A DNA stretch of 64,000 nucleotides, from positions 35,778,001-35,842,000 of the forward strand of contig JARDYH010000004.1 of the NCBI GenBank assembly GCA_029215795.1, read 5' to 3'. This stretch comes from Anniella stebbinsi. Taxonomy: Eukaryota; Chordata; Lepidosauria; Squamata; Anniellidae. The position numbers and the translations under genes are program-made. This document shows, in pieces, positions 43,065 to 53,526 of this stretch (within the stretch, counting starts at the first letter, position 1; each line of letters starts with the position of its first letter). The notes under the pieces are model-generated. The model did not search any database, had not been told where the DNA came from, and saw nothing but the letters and a program-made list of their open reading frames with translations.

Positions 43065-43854
43065 TCATAGAATCCTAGAGTTGGAAGAGGCCATTTAAGC
43101 CATCAAGTCCAACCCCCTGCTCAATGCAGGAATCCAGCTTCAAGCATCTCTGACCGATGGCTGTCCAGTCTCTGCTTGAATACCTCCAGTGACAGAGAGC
43201 CCACCACCTCTATTGGCAGTTGATTCCAATGTCTGATTGCTCTGAGCATTAGGAAGTTTTTCCTGCTGCTCAACGGAAATCTACCTTCCTGTAACTTAAG
43301 CCTGTTATTTCATGTCCTACAGCCTTGAATGATAGACAACAGGTTGTGGTCCTCTTCTGCATGACCTACTTGAAGAGTGCTATCATATCCCTTTCAATCT
43401 TCTCTTCTCACAGCTAAATAAAATCAAATGCACAGTTATAAGATAGGGGGCACTTGGCTACCAGTTCCTTCCATCTTTCCTAGGACTTTGTTTCTCATAC
43501 ACTGATCATCTTTGTTGCCCTTCTCTGAACTCCTTCCAGTTTATCTGAATCCTTCTTAAAGTATGGTGTCCAGAACTGGACACATATTCAAGGTGAGGTC
43601 TGACCAGAGCAAACTACAGTGAAACTAAATTTCCCGTGATTTATACATTATACTTCTATTGATGAAACCTAGACTCGCATTTGCCTTTTTTGCAACCACA
43701 TCACATTTTGACTCCTATTTAGTTTGTGATCAACTATTACTCCAATATCCTTTTCACACATACTATTACCAAACCAGCTGATTTGATTTGATTTCTCTTT
43801 CCTAAATGAAGAGCTTTGTACTTGTCTCTGTTCTGTTATTTTCTGCCCAGTTTT
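43065..43854 (-). mobile_element. CR1 LINE, 3' part, fused to the esterase fossil
   Basis: Starts at ATAGAATCCTAGAGTTGGAA, the reverse of the CR1 end, and runs through the C-terminal ORF2 region up to the segment whose CR1 equivalent encodes the EKDLGVLVDNKL part of reverse transcriptase (with AAKKAN-like codons before it). It is old and frame-broken. The join near 43850 suggests an internally deleted CR1 or two fragments side by side. Confidence 0.8.
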
Positions 43855-44400
43855 CCTTTTAAGGCCCTCCTGATCAAACTTGCCATTCTTAAGGCAAACA
43901 CATGCTTCCCAGTCTTCGTGAGGTGCAGTCCATCTCCCACCAGCAGCCCTTCATCCAAAAAGTGCAAACCATGGTCCCAGAAACCAAACCTCTCCTGGCA
44001 GCGAGACCATCTTAATAGCCAATTGTTCACCTGCAGAATTCTTCTTTCCCTTTATTGTCCTCTTCCATGGACCAGAAGATGGATGGAAACACCACTTGAG
44101 CCTCAAAGATTTGGAGCTTGCTTCATAGAGCAACACAAAATGATCATTGCTCTGTTTGACAGTATTGTTTGTTCCCACATGGATAAGCATGAGGAGATAA
44201 CTATTGGTAGACTTGATAAGTGTCAGCAGCCAATGTATCATGTCTCAAATCCATGCTCCTGGGAGACAGCATCTTTCTTGAGCCAACAGGTCTGGCTGCC
44301 ACACATCCCCTTCTATTCCTCTCAGTCGGGAGTCACGAAGTATGACCACCCTTCTCTTCCTCTTGCTTCTGGGAGCGGTTCCATCCTATCTGATCTGTAA
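43855..44400 (-). pseudogene. CR1 ORF1 SGNH-esterase domain, fossil
   Basis: Read on the - strand, the pieces keep the block order of an SGNH/GDSL hydrolase. VVILRDSRLRG near 44320-44345 corresponds to GDS (Gly changed, Asp-Ser kept), HVGTNNT near 44166-44188 to the G-x-N-D block (Asp to Asn), and GDGLHL near 43919-43937 to the D-x-x-H block. Such esterase domains are known from ORF1 of CR1-clade LINEs. A TGA stop near 44243 and frameshifts break it. It ends in SLIRRALKGK and then runs directly into sequence from the 3' part of CR1 ORF2, so the endonuclease and most of the reverse transcriptase are missing between. Confidence 0.75.
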
Positions 44401-45357
44401 GGCTCACGCATCTTGTTTCCTTTCCTGTCAGTCACAGATCCCACATATAATTTGGTTCTGACTCCCATCCATCTCTCACCTGTTTTAAGCATTGGCAGAT
44501 ATCAACAATTCTACAGTCTTGTTCATACATATCTTCTGCAGACATTAAGAGCTTTTGTACACGAAGCTGTTAATCAGCTGTTAATCTGCTGCATCTACTT
44601 TCAGTGTCATTGCAGAATTGAGATCCAAGCAGTACACCAGGCGCGTTTGCTTTCCTGCTCTTCCACTACATATCCTTCAGGTGGCACTGTGATACACCAG
44701 AATAGTGCAAATACACAAGAGGAAATCACGCTTTATTTTGATTTCACAATTAGGTACTGCATTTTCCCTGCTCTAAAAAGACGCACCAAAAGTGCTGGTT
44801 AAACTCTGAAGTGAAATTGGAGGGTCACTACATTGTCTAAAGAACATGTAAACAATTGTGAATAGGGAATGATGAGTGCACGATAAATGCCTCCTGTAGA
44901 AAAGCTCTAAATGAGTGGGAGCCCATTAGCAGACATCCCACGGAATTTGTGGATGTTAAGGGCAGAGCCAGTGGGGCATGGAGATGTTGGGGGAAGAGCC
45001 AATAGACGTGGTCCTGCTTCCCTCTCTGCCCATTTAAACTAAGCATGGAAGAACATGTGAACAGGGCTTAATTCTTAAGCAGAAGATGTCTGCTCAATTA
45101 TTTTAAAGAAGTGGTATCGAACCCCTTTCAGCCAGAAGGCCAAATTCAATTACAGAGAAGCTCTTGAGGGCTGCATTTCAGTGCTGGGTGGGTCTGAAAC
45201 TCCTATTGTAAAGTTTCTGCTATCTCCCACGTACCTGGATGCAGGTTTGTGTTTCCTTAATATACGTACTGCCACAAACCCAAGCAGAGAAGCTGCTCTG
45301 ATTGGGTGGGGAAAGAATGATCTGCCACAAGAGCTGGGGCTGGAGCACTCCTCTCTA
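44401..45357. other. Possible CR1 5' remains, then unclassified
   Basis: The first 150 bp may continue the CR1 ORF1 region upstream of the esterase segment, but no motif confirms it. The rest is unrecognised. Confidence 0.35.
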
Positions 45358-45483
45358 ATGGAGGCTGGTGGCTCCAATATCAGTGGAATGACCTTGGATA
45401 GCTCCTTTAGAGTTCTGACTGGTTCTGACTGAAACCCGGAGCGGATTCACCATACCACTGACATCATAGCCACCAGCCTTCAC
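45358..45483. mobile_element. Copy of the long hairpin MITE, short
   Basis: ATGGAGGCTGGTGGCTCCAA on the left and TAGCCACCAGCCTTCACTG on the right are inverted. GACCTTGGATAGCTCC and GGTTCTGACTGAAACCC lie between. The left arm is shortened compared with 40150-40378. Confidence 0.68.
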
Positions 45484-45984
45484 TGCTCCTCAAGAACACA
45501 AAAAGAGGGCTAAAATAATGCCCTTTACAAATCATATCGACTAGCAGTAACACCACATTGCCTTTTATGGCTGTAACAATTATTTTTTCCCTTTAAGATT
45601 TTCTTCTTCATTTTGACCTAGATTCCATCCTCCAGAAATAGCTTTCTAAGGAAGTAGGCAGGGGATTAAGCCATTTGCATTTGTGGTTTGTGGGTATATG
45701 AGCAGCCATGTACAATGCGACACTTCTGTTCAATTCCCTTTCTAGGATTTGTGAGGGAGACTGTGGTAAGACACTGTGATAACAACACAGTGTGTATTGG
45801 TATGTACAAAGAAGAGCTGTTTATATGATAGCTGTGTACATGTGAGAGCAAGACAAATATTCCATCTATGTTCTCTGTGTGCACAACTTTACTTCCCCAG
45901 GCTGAGGCATTGTTGTACAACGTAAGCAGACAAAAAGCTCCCTCAGATTTGCATCCGTAAATTGAGGCAAACTGTGATTTGCTA

Positions 45985-46125
45985 GCACAGCCTTTTTGAA
46001 CCTGGTGCCCTCCATATGCGTTGGACTGCAACTCCCATAATTCCCAGCCAGGATGGCCAAGCCAGCATGTTGGGAAGTTGCAGTCCAATACATTTAGAGG
46101 GTGCCAGGTTAGCAAAAGCTGTGCT
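45985..46125. mobile_element. hAT-like palindromic MITE
   Basis: CACAGCCTTTTTGAACCTGG to GGTTAGCAAAAGCTG, with GCGTTGGACTGCAACTCCC paired to GGAAGTTGCAGTCCAATAC. Confidence 0.74.
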
Positions 46126-46488
46126 TGTGAGAGTCTACCCCCGGTACAGATCAATAGTCTCTCTGCCTATGAATGCTTCTTCTCCAATGTAGCCTGAATA
46201 TTCCTATGTTTTGACAACACCTGTTCTGGGCTTCTTTAGATTAAGGGGAAATCGCATCCTGCTTCTCTTGCGCAATCGCGATGGGGCTGCATTGGATGAG
46301 CAGAGAGGGGCAACCACATGGTCTGTAATAGGAAACTCCTCCTCTCACTGCTCATAGCCCTGAATGGGACAGCGTCCTCTAGTGGGTGCTTTGTAGCACA
46401 ACTTTCCCTGTACATGGTAAGAAATCCTGAGATATTTCAGCAAAATCGGGATATCACAGGTTATTTTTTAAAACGGAACTGCTGGGGG

Positions 46489-46580
46489 AAGGTGTGGGAG
46501 ACATGCAAGAGGTTGGCAACGTTGTCAAAAGGACCCGATGACATCCGTGAATGGCCAGTCACGAGTGTGCCTTATTTTGC
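46489..46580. mobile_element. Copy of the 17260 MITE, opposite strand, partial
   Basis: GGAGACATGCAAGAGGTTGG, CAACGTTGTCAAAAGGACCC and GAATGGCCAGTCACGAGTGT are the reverse complement, with changes, of 17283-17365. The limits of the element are not clear; it may start near 46240. Confidence 0.6.
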
Positions 46581-47028
46581 TTATGTGAAAAAACCCTCTA
46601 TCTTCTTGCTTGGTCTACTCAGAAGGAAGTGTACCATTTAATGTACCCAGAATCCTTTAGACAACAACACTTTGCAGACAGCTAGACATATGGGCAGTCC
46701 CCATGTGAGTATTTGATGAACACTCTGGGAGGCACATAAGAGCCACCAACAGGTAGCACTCATGCAGGAGGGCTGTTTGTGAGAACCAGCACCTTCACCT
46801 AGGGACGGTCTTTGAGTCATCTTGATTTGTGCAGTGGTGGCAGCCTGGAAATTACAATGGCCATGAATGTTGGAGCTACCATGAAGCGCAAACTAGACCA
46901 TATATTTCTCATCATGCATAGACCATGTATGTGCTGTGGGCATTGGACTTGACTGGGAGATCTTGGCTTTTTCTTGTAGCTGTACTTTCCCACCTCTGCA
47001 ATGGGAACAGTCATAGCTTCAAGTCATG

Positions 47029-47255
47029 GGCTGAATTCAGACGACACAATAAGCAACTGGGGTGGGGGGGAACAATCGTCAGTTGTATTGACTATCGTGT
47101 CGTCCGAATGCTGCCATAGTCAACTCAGCGCTGATCCTAATCCACGCCACAGTTGATTATTTATTACCATGTTGTGTGGGGAGTACCCCCTAGATGAACA
47201 TCTGTAAAGTTGATTATTACCCCACCATTAACTATTGTGTTGTCTGAATTCAGCC
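47029..47255. mobile_element. MITE with CAGACRACACAATA ends and a third internal end
   Basis: Ends GGCTGAATTCAGACGACACA and its inverse TGTTGTCTGAATTCAGCC form a 24-bp terminal repeat with two mismatches. A further inverted end, GACTATCGTGTCGTCCGAAT, lies inside at about 47092-47111, so the first 88 bp look like a complete small MITE joined to another. Confidence 0.72.
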
Positions 47256-48019
47256 ATGGAGTTGTTGCAAGGATAAATGAGATGTGGATTGTAGCACCTT
47301 TTGTTTTGTTTGTATTTAAATGATGAACAGGGAAAAGAAACAAGAACACCCAACTAAATGTGTAGATGTACCTAGAGACTTTGGCCAGCGTTATATGAGT
47401 TTATCAATGCCAGCATTCAAAAGCCTTGTGGTGGGTCCGAAAATGTTGAGGTTAGGTTAAAAATAACATACTAAAAACAGTTTGTACATTTTGGTGTTAG
47501 ATATTTCTTTTAAGAATGAATGGATTTTGAATTATCTCCACAACTACAAGGGCTGCACAGACCTTTGATACTAACTTGTGTTGCCTTGTTCTCATTCTGG
47601 CACACATATCAGCTGCATCTTAGCAGTAACTTTGACATGGGTCTTGTGTTTTATCTCATGCACTTTCTGATCTCTGTCTCCAGCCTGAGCTGCCTTCTGA
47701 CCATCTGGTTGTCTTATGTTAACTCAGTTGGCCTCTTACATTACCCTTATGGTACCAAATAACTTTAAAGTAGCTTGATGTTTCCCACTGCTATATAGTT
47801 CAGGAACAGAAGCCAGCGTCTACACTGGTGGAGAGGCACAAATGGACCAGCAATGGCTATTATTGACTGGTTGGCTATTATTGGCTGAGCTGGCCATCCA
47901 AAGTCAGGAAAATATATAGGGACAGGATTTCCCTCCATTGAATAAGATGTCTTTGTGATACAGCGTCTATCACAATGACATAGAAAATATCATCACTGAA
48001 CTGTGCAAATTTCAGTGCT

Positions 48020-48062
48020 CTTTATTTATTGCATTTTTTGTACCGCCCAATAGCATGTAATT
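48020..48062 (-). mobile_element. L2-like 3' end, remnant
   Basis: TTTATTTATTGCATTTTTTG then TACCGCCCAATAGC. Only the tail remains. Confidence 0.6.
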
Positions 48063-48169
48063 TAGTACAACCAGTCCCCACATCTCATGCATTCTTGAGG
48101 TGAATCTACACTGGTCTATTGCCCTTGAACAGAGTGCATGAGGATGTCAGTGGTGCTAGCATAGGCTAA

Positions 48170-48306
48170 ACCAGCCACTTCTAACCTGGTGCCTTCCAGA
48201 GGTTTGGAGTACAACTCCTATCAGCCCAGGCCAACATGGCCAATATCATGGCTGCTGGGTGATGTAGTCCAAGACATCTGGAGGGCACCAGGTTGGGGAA
48301 GGCTAG
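48170..48306. mobile_element. hAT-like palindromic MITE
   Basis: CAGCCACTTCTAACCTGGTG to CACCAGGTTGGGGAAGGCTA. The arms GGAGTACAACTCCTATCAGC and GATGTAGTCCAAGACATCTG pair with several mismatches. Confidence 0.74.
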
Positions 48307-48595
48307 GCAACAATATCCCCAAGATGTGATGTTGGTGCAGTGGCTCTCCCATATAACTTTCATCCTTTTTTTTCAGGTGACCTCTCCTGTGCATCTAATG
48401 TGGCACAAAGGTATCAACCATAGAGATGTGTATTTAGAGACAGAAGTCATTTTTTAGAATATGTAATATTCTTAGCCTACACAGCAAACTGTCCCTGTGT
48501 TTCTGAATATGGCTCTGGGGCCAATGGAGATCTAATAGCAGAATTCAGAAATGACTTTTTACGTAGCTATCTGGCAGCACTCAATTTTCAACTAT

Positions 48596-48660
48596 TTCAG
48601 CCTTCCCCAATCTGCGAACCTCCTGCTGTGTCAGACTACAACTCCCAGCACTGAAGTCAG
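48596..48660. mobile_element. hAT-like palindromic MITE, left half
   Basis: TTTCAGCCTTCCCCAATCTG and CAGACTACAACTCCCAGCAC match the left arm. Different sequence follows. Confidence 0.65.
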
Positions 48661-48927
48661 CGTGGATTTCCCCTTCCTCTCCTCCTCCCTGCAGCCCCTC
48701 CCCTGGGGGAGGTGCAAGGGTAGGGGTAATCCATTCTCCCAAGAGAGTCTATTCCACTGGTAGATAGACGCTGCTTGATGTAATAACCCATGTCTGATTG
48801 ACTTGGTGTGTAGGTGTATGAGTTTTGCCTTTCCAGCCAATTTTGAATGGTACAATAAATCTCCAGTTGTTGCAGGAGATTTCAGTGGCTAGGCTGTGTA
48901 GGGAAACTGCATTTTCCCTTCACTTAA

Positions 48928-49018
48928 CAGTGCAATCCTATATATGTCTAATCAGAAGTAAGCTTCGTTGAGTTCAGTGGGACTTACTTCCCAGTAACTG
49001 AGTATAGGATTACAGCCT
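48928..49018. mobile_element. Short MITE of the TGCAATCC group with TTAA flanks
   Basis: CAGTGCAATCCTATATATG to GAGTATAGGATTACAGCCT. The flanks read TTAA on both sides, which fits a 3-bp TTA/TAA duplication as in the other copies or, less likely, a 4-bp TTAA. Confidence 0.72.
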
Positions 49019-49021
49019 TAA

Positions 49022-50269
49022 ATTGCAATGTGTTGTCGAAAGAAAAATCTGATTCCTCACCACACCACACCACACCCACACCCACACAGTAGCACAGCCA
49101 TTGCACTTTCAGAGTGTTGCAGAGTGAGAGTCATGAGCAAAAATTGATTGATGAATATGTATATTGCTGTTCATGATTGGTACACTTCCACCCACCCATG
49201 CCCATATTATTTTGAGACATTTAAAAATAAGTATTACGGTGTTTTGTTTGTTTTAAAATTCATTAGTTGCTGAATACTCTTTGCTGTACCAGTACAGCAT
49301 GAATATCATGTACCCTTTTAATGTGTGTTGTGATCCCTAAGAAACACCAGCAAAGCCCTTACTAAAGATACCTGGCACTTTTTATATTAATTTGTCACTC
49401 AAATCTTTGTCTTTGATGTTACATGACTTAACTGTAAATGGTTTATGTCTTAGATTTCTTTTGTGTATGTGTGTGTACGCATGCAATTGGCTTTTCTTAA
49501 TAGAACATATATTGTTAACAAAGGTTTCATTTCAGCAATCAGTTCTTTTATTACGTTACGACACCATGCCATCTATTGACAGAATACATGGGGATCTTTC
49601 TATGTCTAGTAATGTAAAAATGAAGGTTTTCCTGAACATTGTAGACTTCAAAATGCTTTTTAGTAAGTAAATGGAGCCAGTGTCATGGGTTGGCATTCGC
49701 TGGCACTCACCAAGGACCACGCCTCAGGCAGCACACCACTGATCACCAGAACCGGCTGGCCCTGTTGGTTTTCCTTCTGCCATTGCTGCTCGCTTGATTG
49801 TTCTCTTCCTCTGGCCTAAAAGAACATGATGAGTGACAGGAACAAAGAAGAGGAGCAGCATCTGTTGCTGCTGCTGCCACTAGCTGCTCAGCCATTGGGC
49901 CTTTTCCCCTTGGCAGCAGTGGCAATTGGGTCCAAAGGCAGAAGGAGAATGAGTGGGTGATGATGATGGGGAGGGAGATGGTTCCTATTCTGGGAATCTG
50001 TCCTATTGCCCACCACCAAAATCTGGAACCAGTGTAGTTGTTGCAGTGTTGACCTCGAACCACAAGGGTTAAATGGTATGTTTGACTGTATCCCCTGCCT
50101 GCACCAGTGTTTGTTTGTGTGCTTTCTGAGTGCTCAGCTGATAAAACTGTCTGGAGAGTTCTATGAAATGACATACGCACCAGAGATGGATGAATCTGAC
50201 AATGTCATTTTTCTTATTTCTTCTTTTTTCCAATCCTAAATTCATTTCGTCTCATTCCTGCAACAGTTT
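49022..50269. other. No firm feature
   Basis: A CACACC-rich stretch near 49070, AT-rich unique DNA, and a degraded repeat near 49700-49990. No exon. Confidence 0.45.
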
Positions 50270-50465
50270 GCGTATTTTTAAACAGTCTGCTTGAACATTC
50301 ATACACATTTTTGTGTGCATTTCTTCTAATAGACATTTTTGTATCCAGTTTTGCCTAATACATACATTTCTGCAAGCAAATTTCCTTAACATATGTCTGT
50401 GCATGAATTTGTCCAATATATGCATTTTTGTACGCACTTTCCCTTAGTATACACATTTTTGTACT
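50270..50465. repeat. Degenerate minisatellite, about 33-38-bp unit
   Basis: CATTTTTGT or a close variant recurs near 50307, 50333, 50366, 50404-50427 and 50454, each followed by TTTC/TTCC and a TAATA or TATAT step. The units are diverged. Confidence 0.6.
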
Positions 50466-51030
50466 CATTTATTTTAATTGGAGAACCACATCATTAAATT
50501 CAGAGAAATGTGAGTTTTGAAGGATGACTGTGTTTCAGTTTGCATATTGGTTTGGGAAATGCAAATAAGATAGGCTGGCATTAAAATACAAACCAAATGA
50601 ATTTCCCACCCATCACACGCCTATAGAACTGGAGTTTTCCTATTAAGTCTTATCACTTTCCCTACCTTGAATCTCTTCCAAGATCTTTCAATTCATTCTT
50701 ATGACTCACTGTCCAAGGGTTGCAGCTCACATTGTGTCTGTCTGCATTGATCATAGAATGCCACCCACAGACGCACACCGAGATGTTCTCACCACATGTC
50801 TTCAGATTCTTTCCCACATTCTGTTGTGAAGTATACAGTGATTCACCACAGATGCTTGGGAAGCTACACAAAATCTGGAGCATGTGTGGATTGCTTTTGG
50901 GGCATATGAGGATATTGAACTGAAATGGAAATATAGCTGATATGGAAAGAGAATCAATCACTAAACTTTCAAAATGCAGGACCAAACGTCACATCTGACC
51001 ACAAAAGACAACAGTTAAAATGTGGTACAG

Positions 51031-51258
51031 CCAAAGCAGTGCAGTGGTTAGAGTGTTGGACTGGGGCTTTGGAGATCTGGGTTCTAGTCCCCACTCAGCC
51101 ATGAAGCTCATTGGGTGACTTTTGGCCAGTCACTGACTCTCAGCCTAACCTACCTCACAGAGTTGTTGTGAGGATAAAATGGAGAAGAGGAGGAGGATCA
51201 TGTGAGCTGCCTTGTGCTCCTTGCAAGAGGAAAAAAGCAGTAGCAGTAATAGTAATGA
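51031..51258 (+). mobile_element. tRNA-derived SINE ending in an ATT microsatellite
   Basis: GCAGTGCAGTGGTTAGAGTG (A box), GGGTTCTAGTCCCCACTCAG (B box) and AACCTACCTCACAGAGTTG. The tail has grown into (ATT)n. Confidence 0.87.
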
Positions 51259-51262
51259 AATA

Positions 51263-51263
<1 letters not shown>

Positions 51264-51319
<56 letters not shown>
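51264..51319. repeat. (ATT)n microsatellite
   Basis: About 18 perfect ATT units at the tail of a SINE. Confidence 0.97.
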
Positions 51320-52548
51320 CCCACACATTGCCATGAAAAGAAACACATGCATTCACCCATAAAAGGCATAACAGCAATTTGAGAACTGCCTACCCTTGGA
51401 AGAAGCAGTACTATTTATGCATTATGCCCTCAGAAATATATTAAGATTTCCTTCTGTGATTAAAAGCACCCATATGCCATCAATAGCAGAAAAGAATTGG
51501 TGGGAAACATGTTTTTAAGCAATAGTTTTTTGCCTCTGCATGCGTTAGTAGTCCCATAAATCAACTGTGGGCAACCTGCAGTCCACATGCAGCCCTCAGG
51601 GTCTCTCCTGCAGACCCCCCCCAGTCCCAAAGTTCCACTGCAGATTTGTTGCCAGACAAAAAGACCTTGTAGCAGGAGAGTATTTGGGGATTATCCCTGA
51701 TACCTACAAGGAGCTGGCATGCTCTGCTGAGTGTCCTAGCTGCCCCTCAAAGTCCCCAATACCACCACCACTGCTGGTTTTGCTGGGCCTATAAGGAGCT
51801 GGTGTGGTCCACACAGTTGGCCCATTGATTACAGATGCTTGGGGCAAGGGATTAACCGGGACTAGATTTTTGCATGGAAGGATTGTAACCTGTTTGGTAA
51901 TCAAAACAAGTTCCTGGGCACAAAATTATTTAATTGTGAGTGTCTGTCTTTTGCATTTGGCTTTGGTTGGTGAATCTCAAGGTTCTAGTAAAAAGAAAAA
52001 AAAAGTAGATGATCCCACAAGCCTGAAGTCTGCCTCTATCTGGCATAGGGGGATTGATACAAGAACGTGTGGCAGAATGCAACAGGAAGCTGTGTGGACA
52101 AGACTCCATGTAACTTTTTTAAAGTGACACTGATGACTATAAAAAGAGGCCAGGATGGTGACATACGGCACACAGGTTGTAAACTGCCCATTCTGTATGA
52201 ATTGTAACTCAGAATAGTTATTACCATCTGTGAAAGAAAAGCATAACTATTCTGAGTATTTATACAACCAATACAAACAAGAAGCACTTGTGTTATCCTT
52301 CCCTGTATTATACAATATGCCTCATCTTTTAAATATCTCTATAGGAGGGGTGGGAATCAATCCCTGGCATTACTACATCATTTTTACACAGGCAGAAAAA
52401 AACAGAGCTCCTTCGTATTTATTTATTGTCTTAATAAGCTCTAGACAGCCTTACCATTCCAGAGTGGAGCAGCCCATGCTCCAAACCTATGTAACTTGCT
52501 TATAAATGATCTGGAGTTAGGGATGAGGAGTGAGGTATAAATCTATGG
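51320..52548. other. No firm feature
   Basis: TGGGCAACCTGCAGTCCACATG near 51570 resembles a hAT-type edge. AACTATTCTGAGT-type inverted words occur near 52210-52260. No exon. Confidence 0.42.
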
Positions 52549-53262
52549 TGTGATCACATTTGGAACACTGTGTACAGTTCTGGTCTCTGCACCTCAAAAA
52601 AGGATATTGTAGAGCTGGAAATGATACAGAAAAGGGCAACTAAGGATGCAATCTGATGCCTGTTTAGAAGTAAGCCTTGTAATGGCTTTTTAGACTAGAC
52701 AGAAAAAGTCCTACAGTTCCCAGCATCCCCCTGGCAGTTGTAGGACTTTTTCTGTCTAAACAGACATAGGATTGCACCCTAAAATTATCAAGGGGCTGGA
52801 GCAACTCCCCTATGAGGAACGGTTATATTTGGGACTCCTTAGTTTCAGGGGGAAAGGCAGGCAATGGGGGACATGTTAGAGGTATATAAAATTGTACATG
52901 GTGTGATATAGGTGGATAGGGAAAATGTTTCCTCCCCTCATAACATTAGAACCAAGACAGATAATATTCCTGTTAAACTATGGAATTTACTACTGCAAGG
53001 CATGATGGCCACCAACATGGATGGCTTTAAAAGGGGATTAGACAAATTCATTGAGGATACGGTTATTGATGGATGCTGATTATGACAACTGTATATATTT
53101 TCCCATATCAGAGGCAGTGTGTTAGTCACTATGGGGCACAAGCAGAAAAGTGGTGTTGCCCTCATGTCCTGCTTGTGGGCTTCCCATAGGCATCTCAATG
53201 GCCGTTGTAGTAAGAGAATGCTAGACTAGACAGGTTTTTCATCTGATCCAGCATGGCTTTTC
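52549..53262 (+). mobile_element. CR1-type LINE (second family), interrupted by a MITE and capped by L1
   Basis: TGTACAGTTCTGGTCTCTGC, GAAAAGGGCAACTAAG, then after a 136-bp MITE, GGGGCTGGAGCAACTCCCC and on to CTGATCCAGCATGGCTTTTC. It is the longest copy of this family here. The L1 target site lies at its 3' end. Confidence 0.87.
52644..52779. mobile_element. Harbinger-like hairpin MITE inside CR1
   Basis: GGATGCAATC at one end and GGATTGCACCC at the other form inverted termini. An inner hairpin pairs AGAAAAAGTCCTACAG with the reverse near TGTAGGACTTTTTCTGTC. TAA at 52641-52643 and 52780-52782 is a 3-bp duplication, and the host CR1 reads through when the insert is removed. A 3-bp TWA duplication is typical of PIF/Harbinger elements. 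Confidence 0.78.
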
Positions 53263-53274
53263 TTATTTTATTTT
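53261..53274. repeat. L1 target-site duplication, left copy
   Basis: TCTTATTTTATTTT, identical to 58831-58844. It lies between a CR1 3' end and the T-rich start of the antisense L1. Ending in TTTT fits cleavage by the L1 endonuclease. Confidence 0.88.
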
Positions 53275-53526
53275 ATTTTTTTAATAATATTTTTATTTCA
53301 ACTTAAAACAACATAATACAACATAAACAACATACAATACAATACATAACCTACATACCCCCCGTGCTCCCCTCCCCACCAGGAGACCTACTTTTATTCA
53401 ATTATACATCCTTCCAAAATTGTGAAGAATCTTTTGAAGGTATTTGCCCTTTCCCCGATCTTAATACATATTCCAATAATGGATTCCATATATTTTCAAA
53501 TTCATTCTTCCTGGACATTCCCCTCA

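Noticed and set aside
43816..44400. A 194-codon + strand open frame as a gene
   Set aside because: It is the antisense shadow of the CR1 esterase segment, whose motifs are on the - strand.
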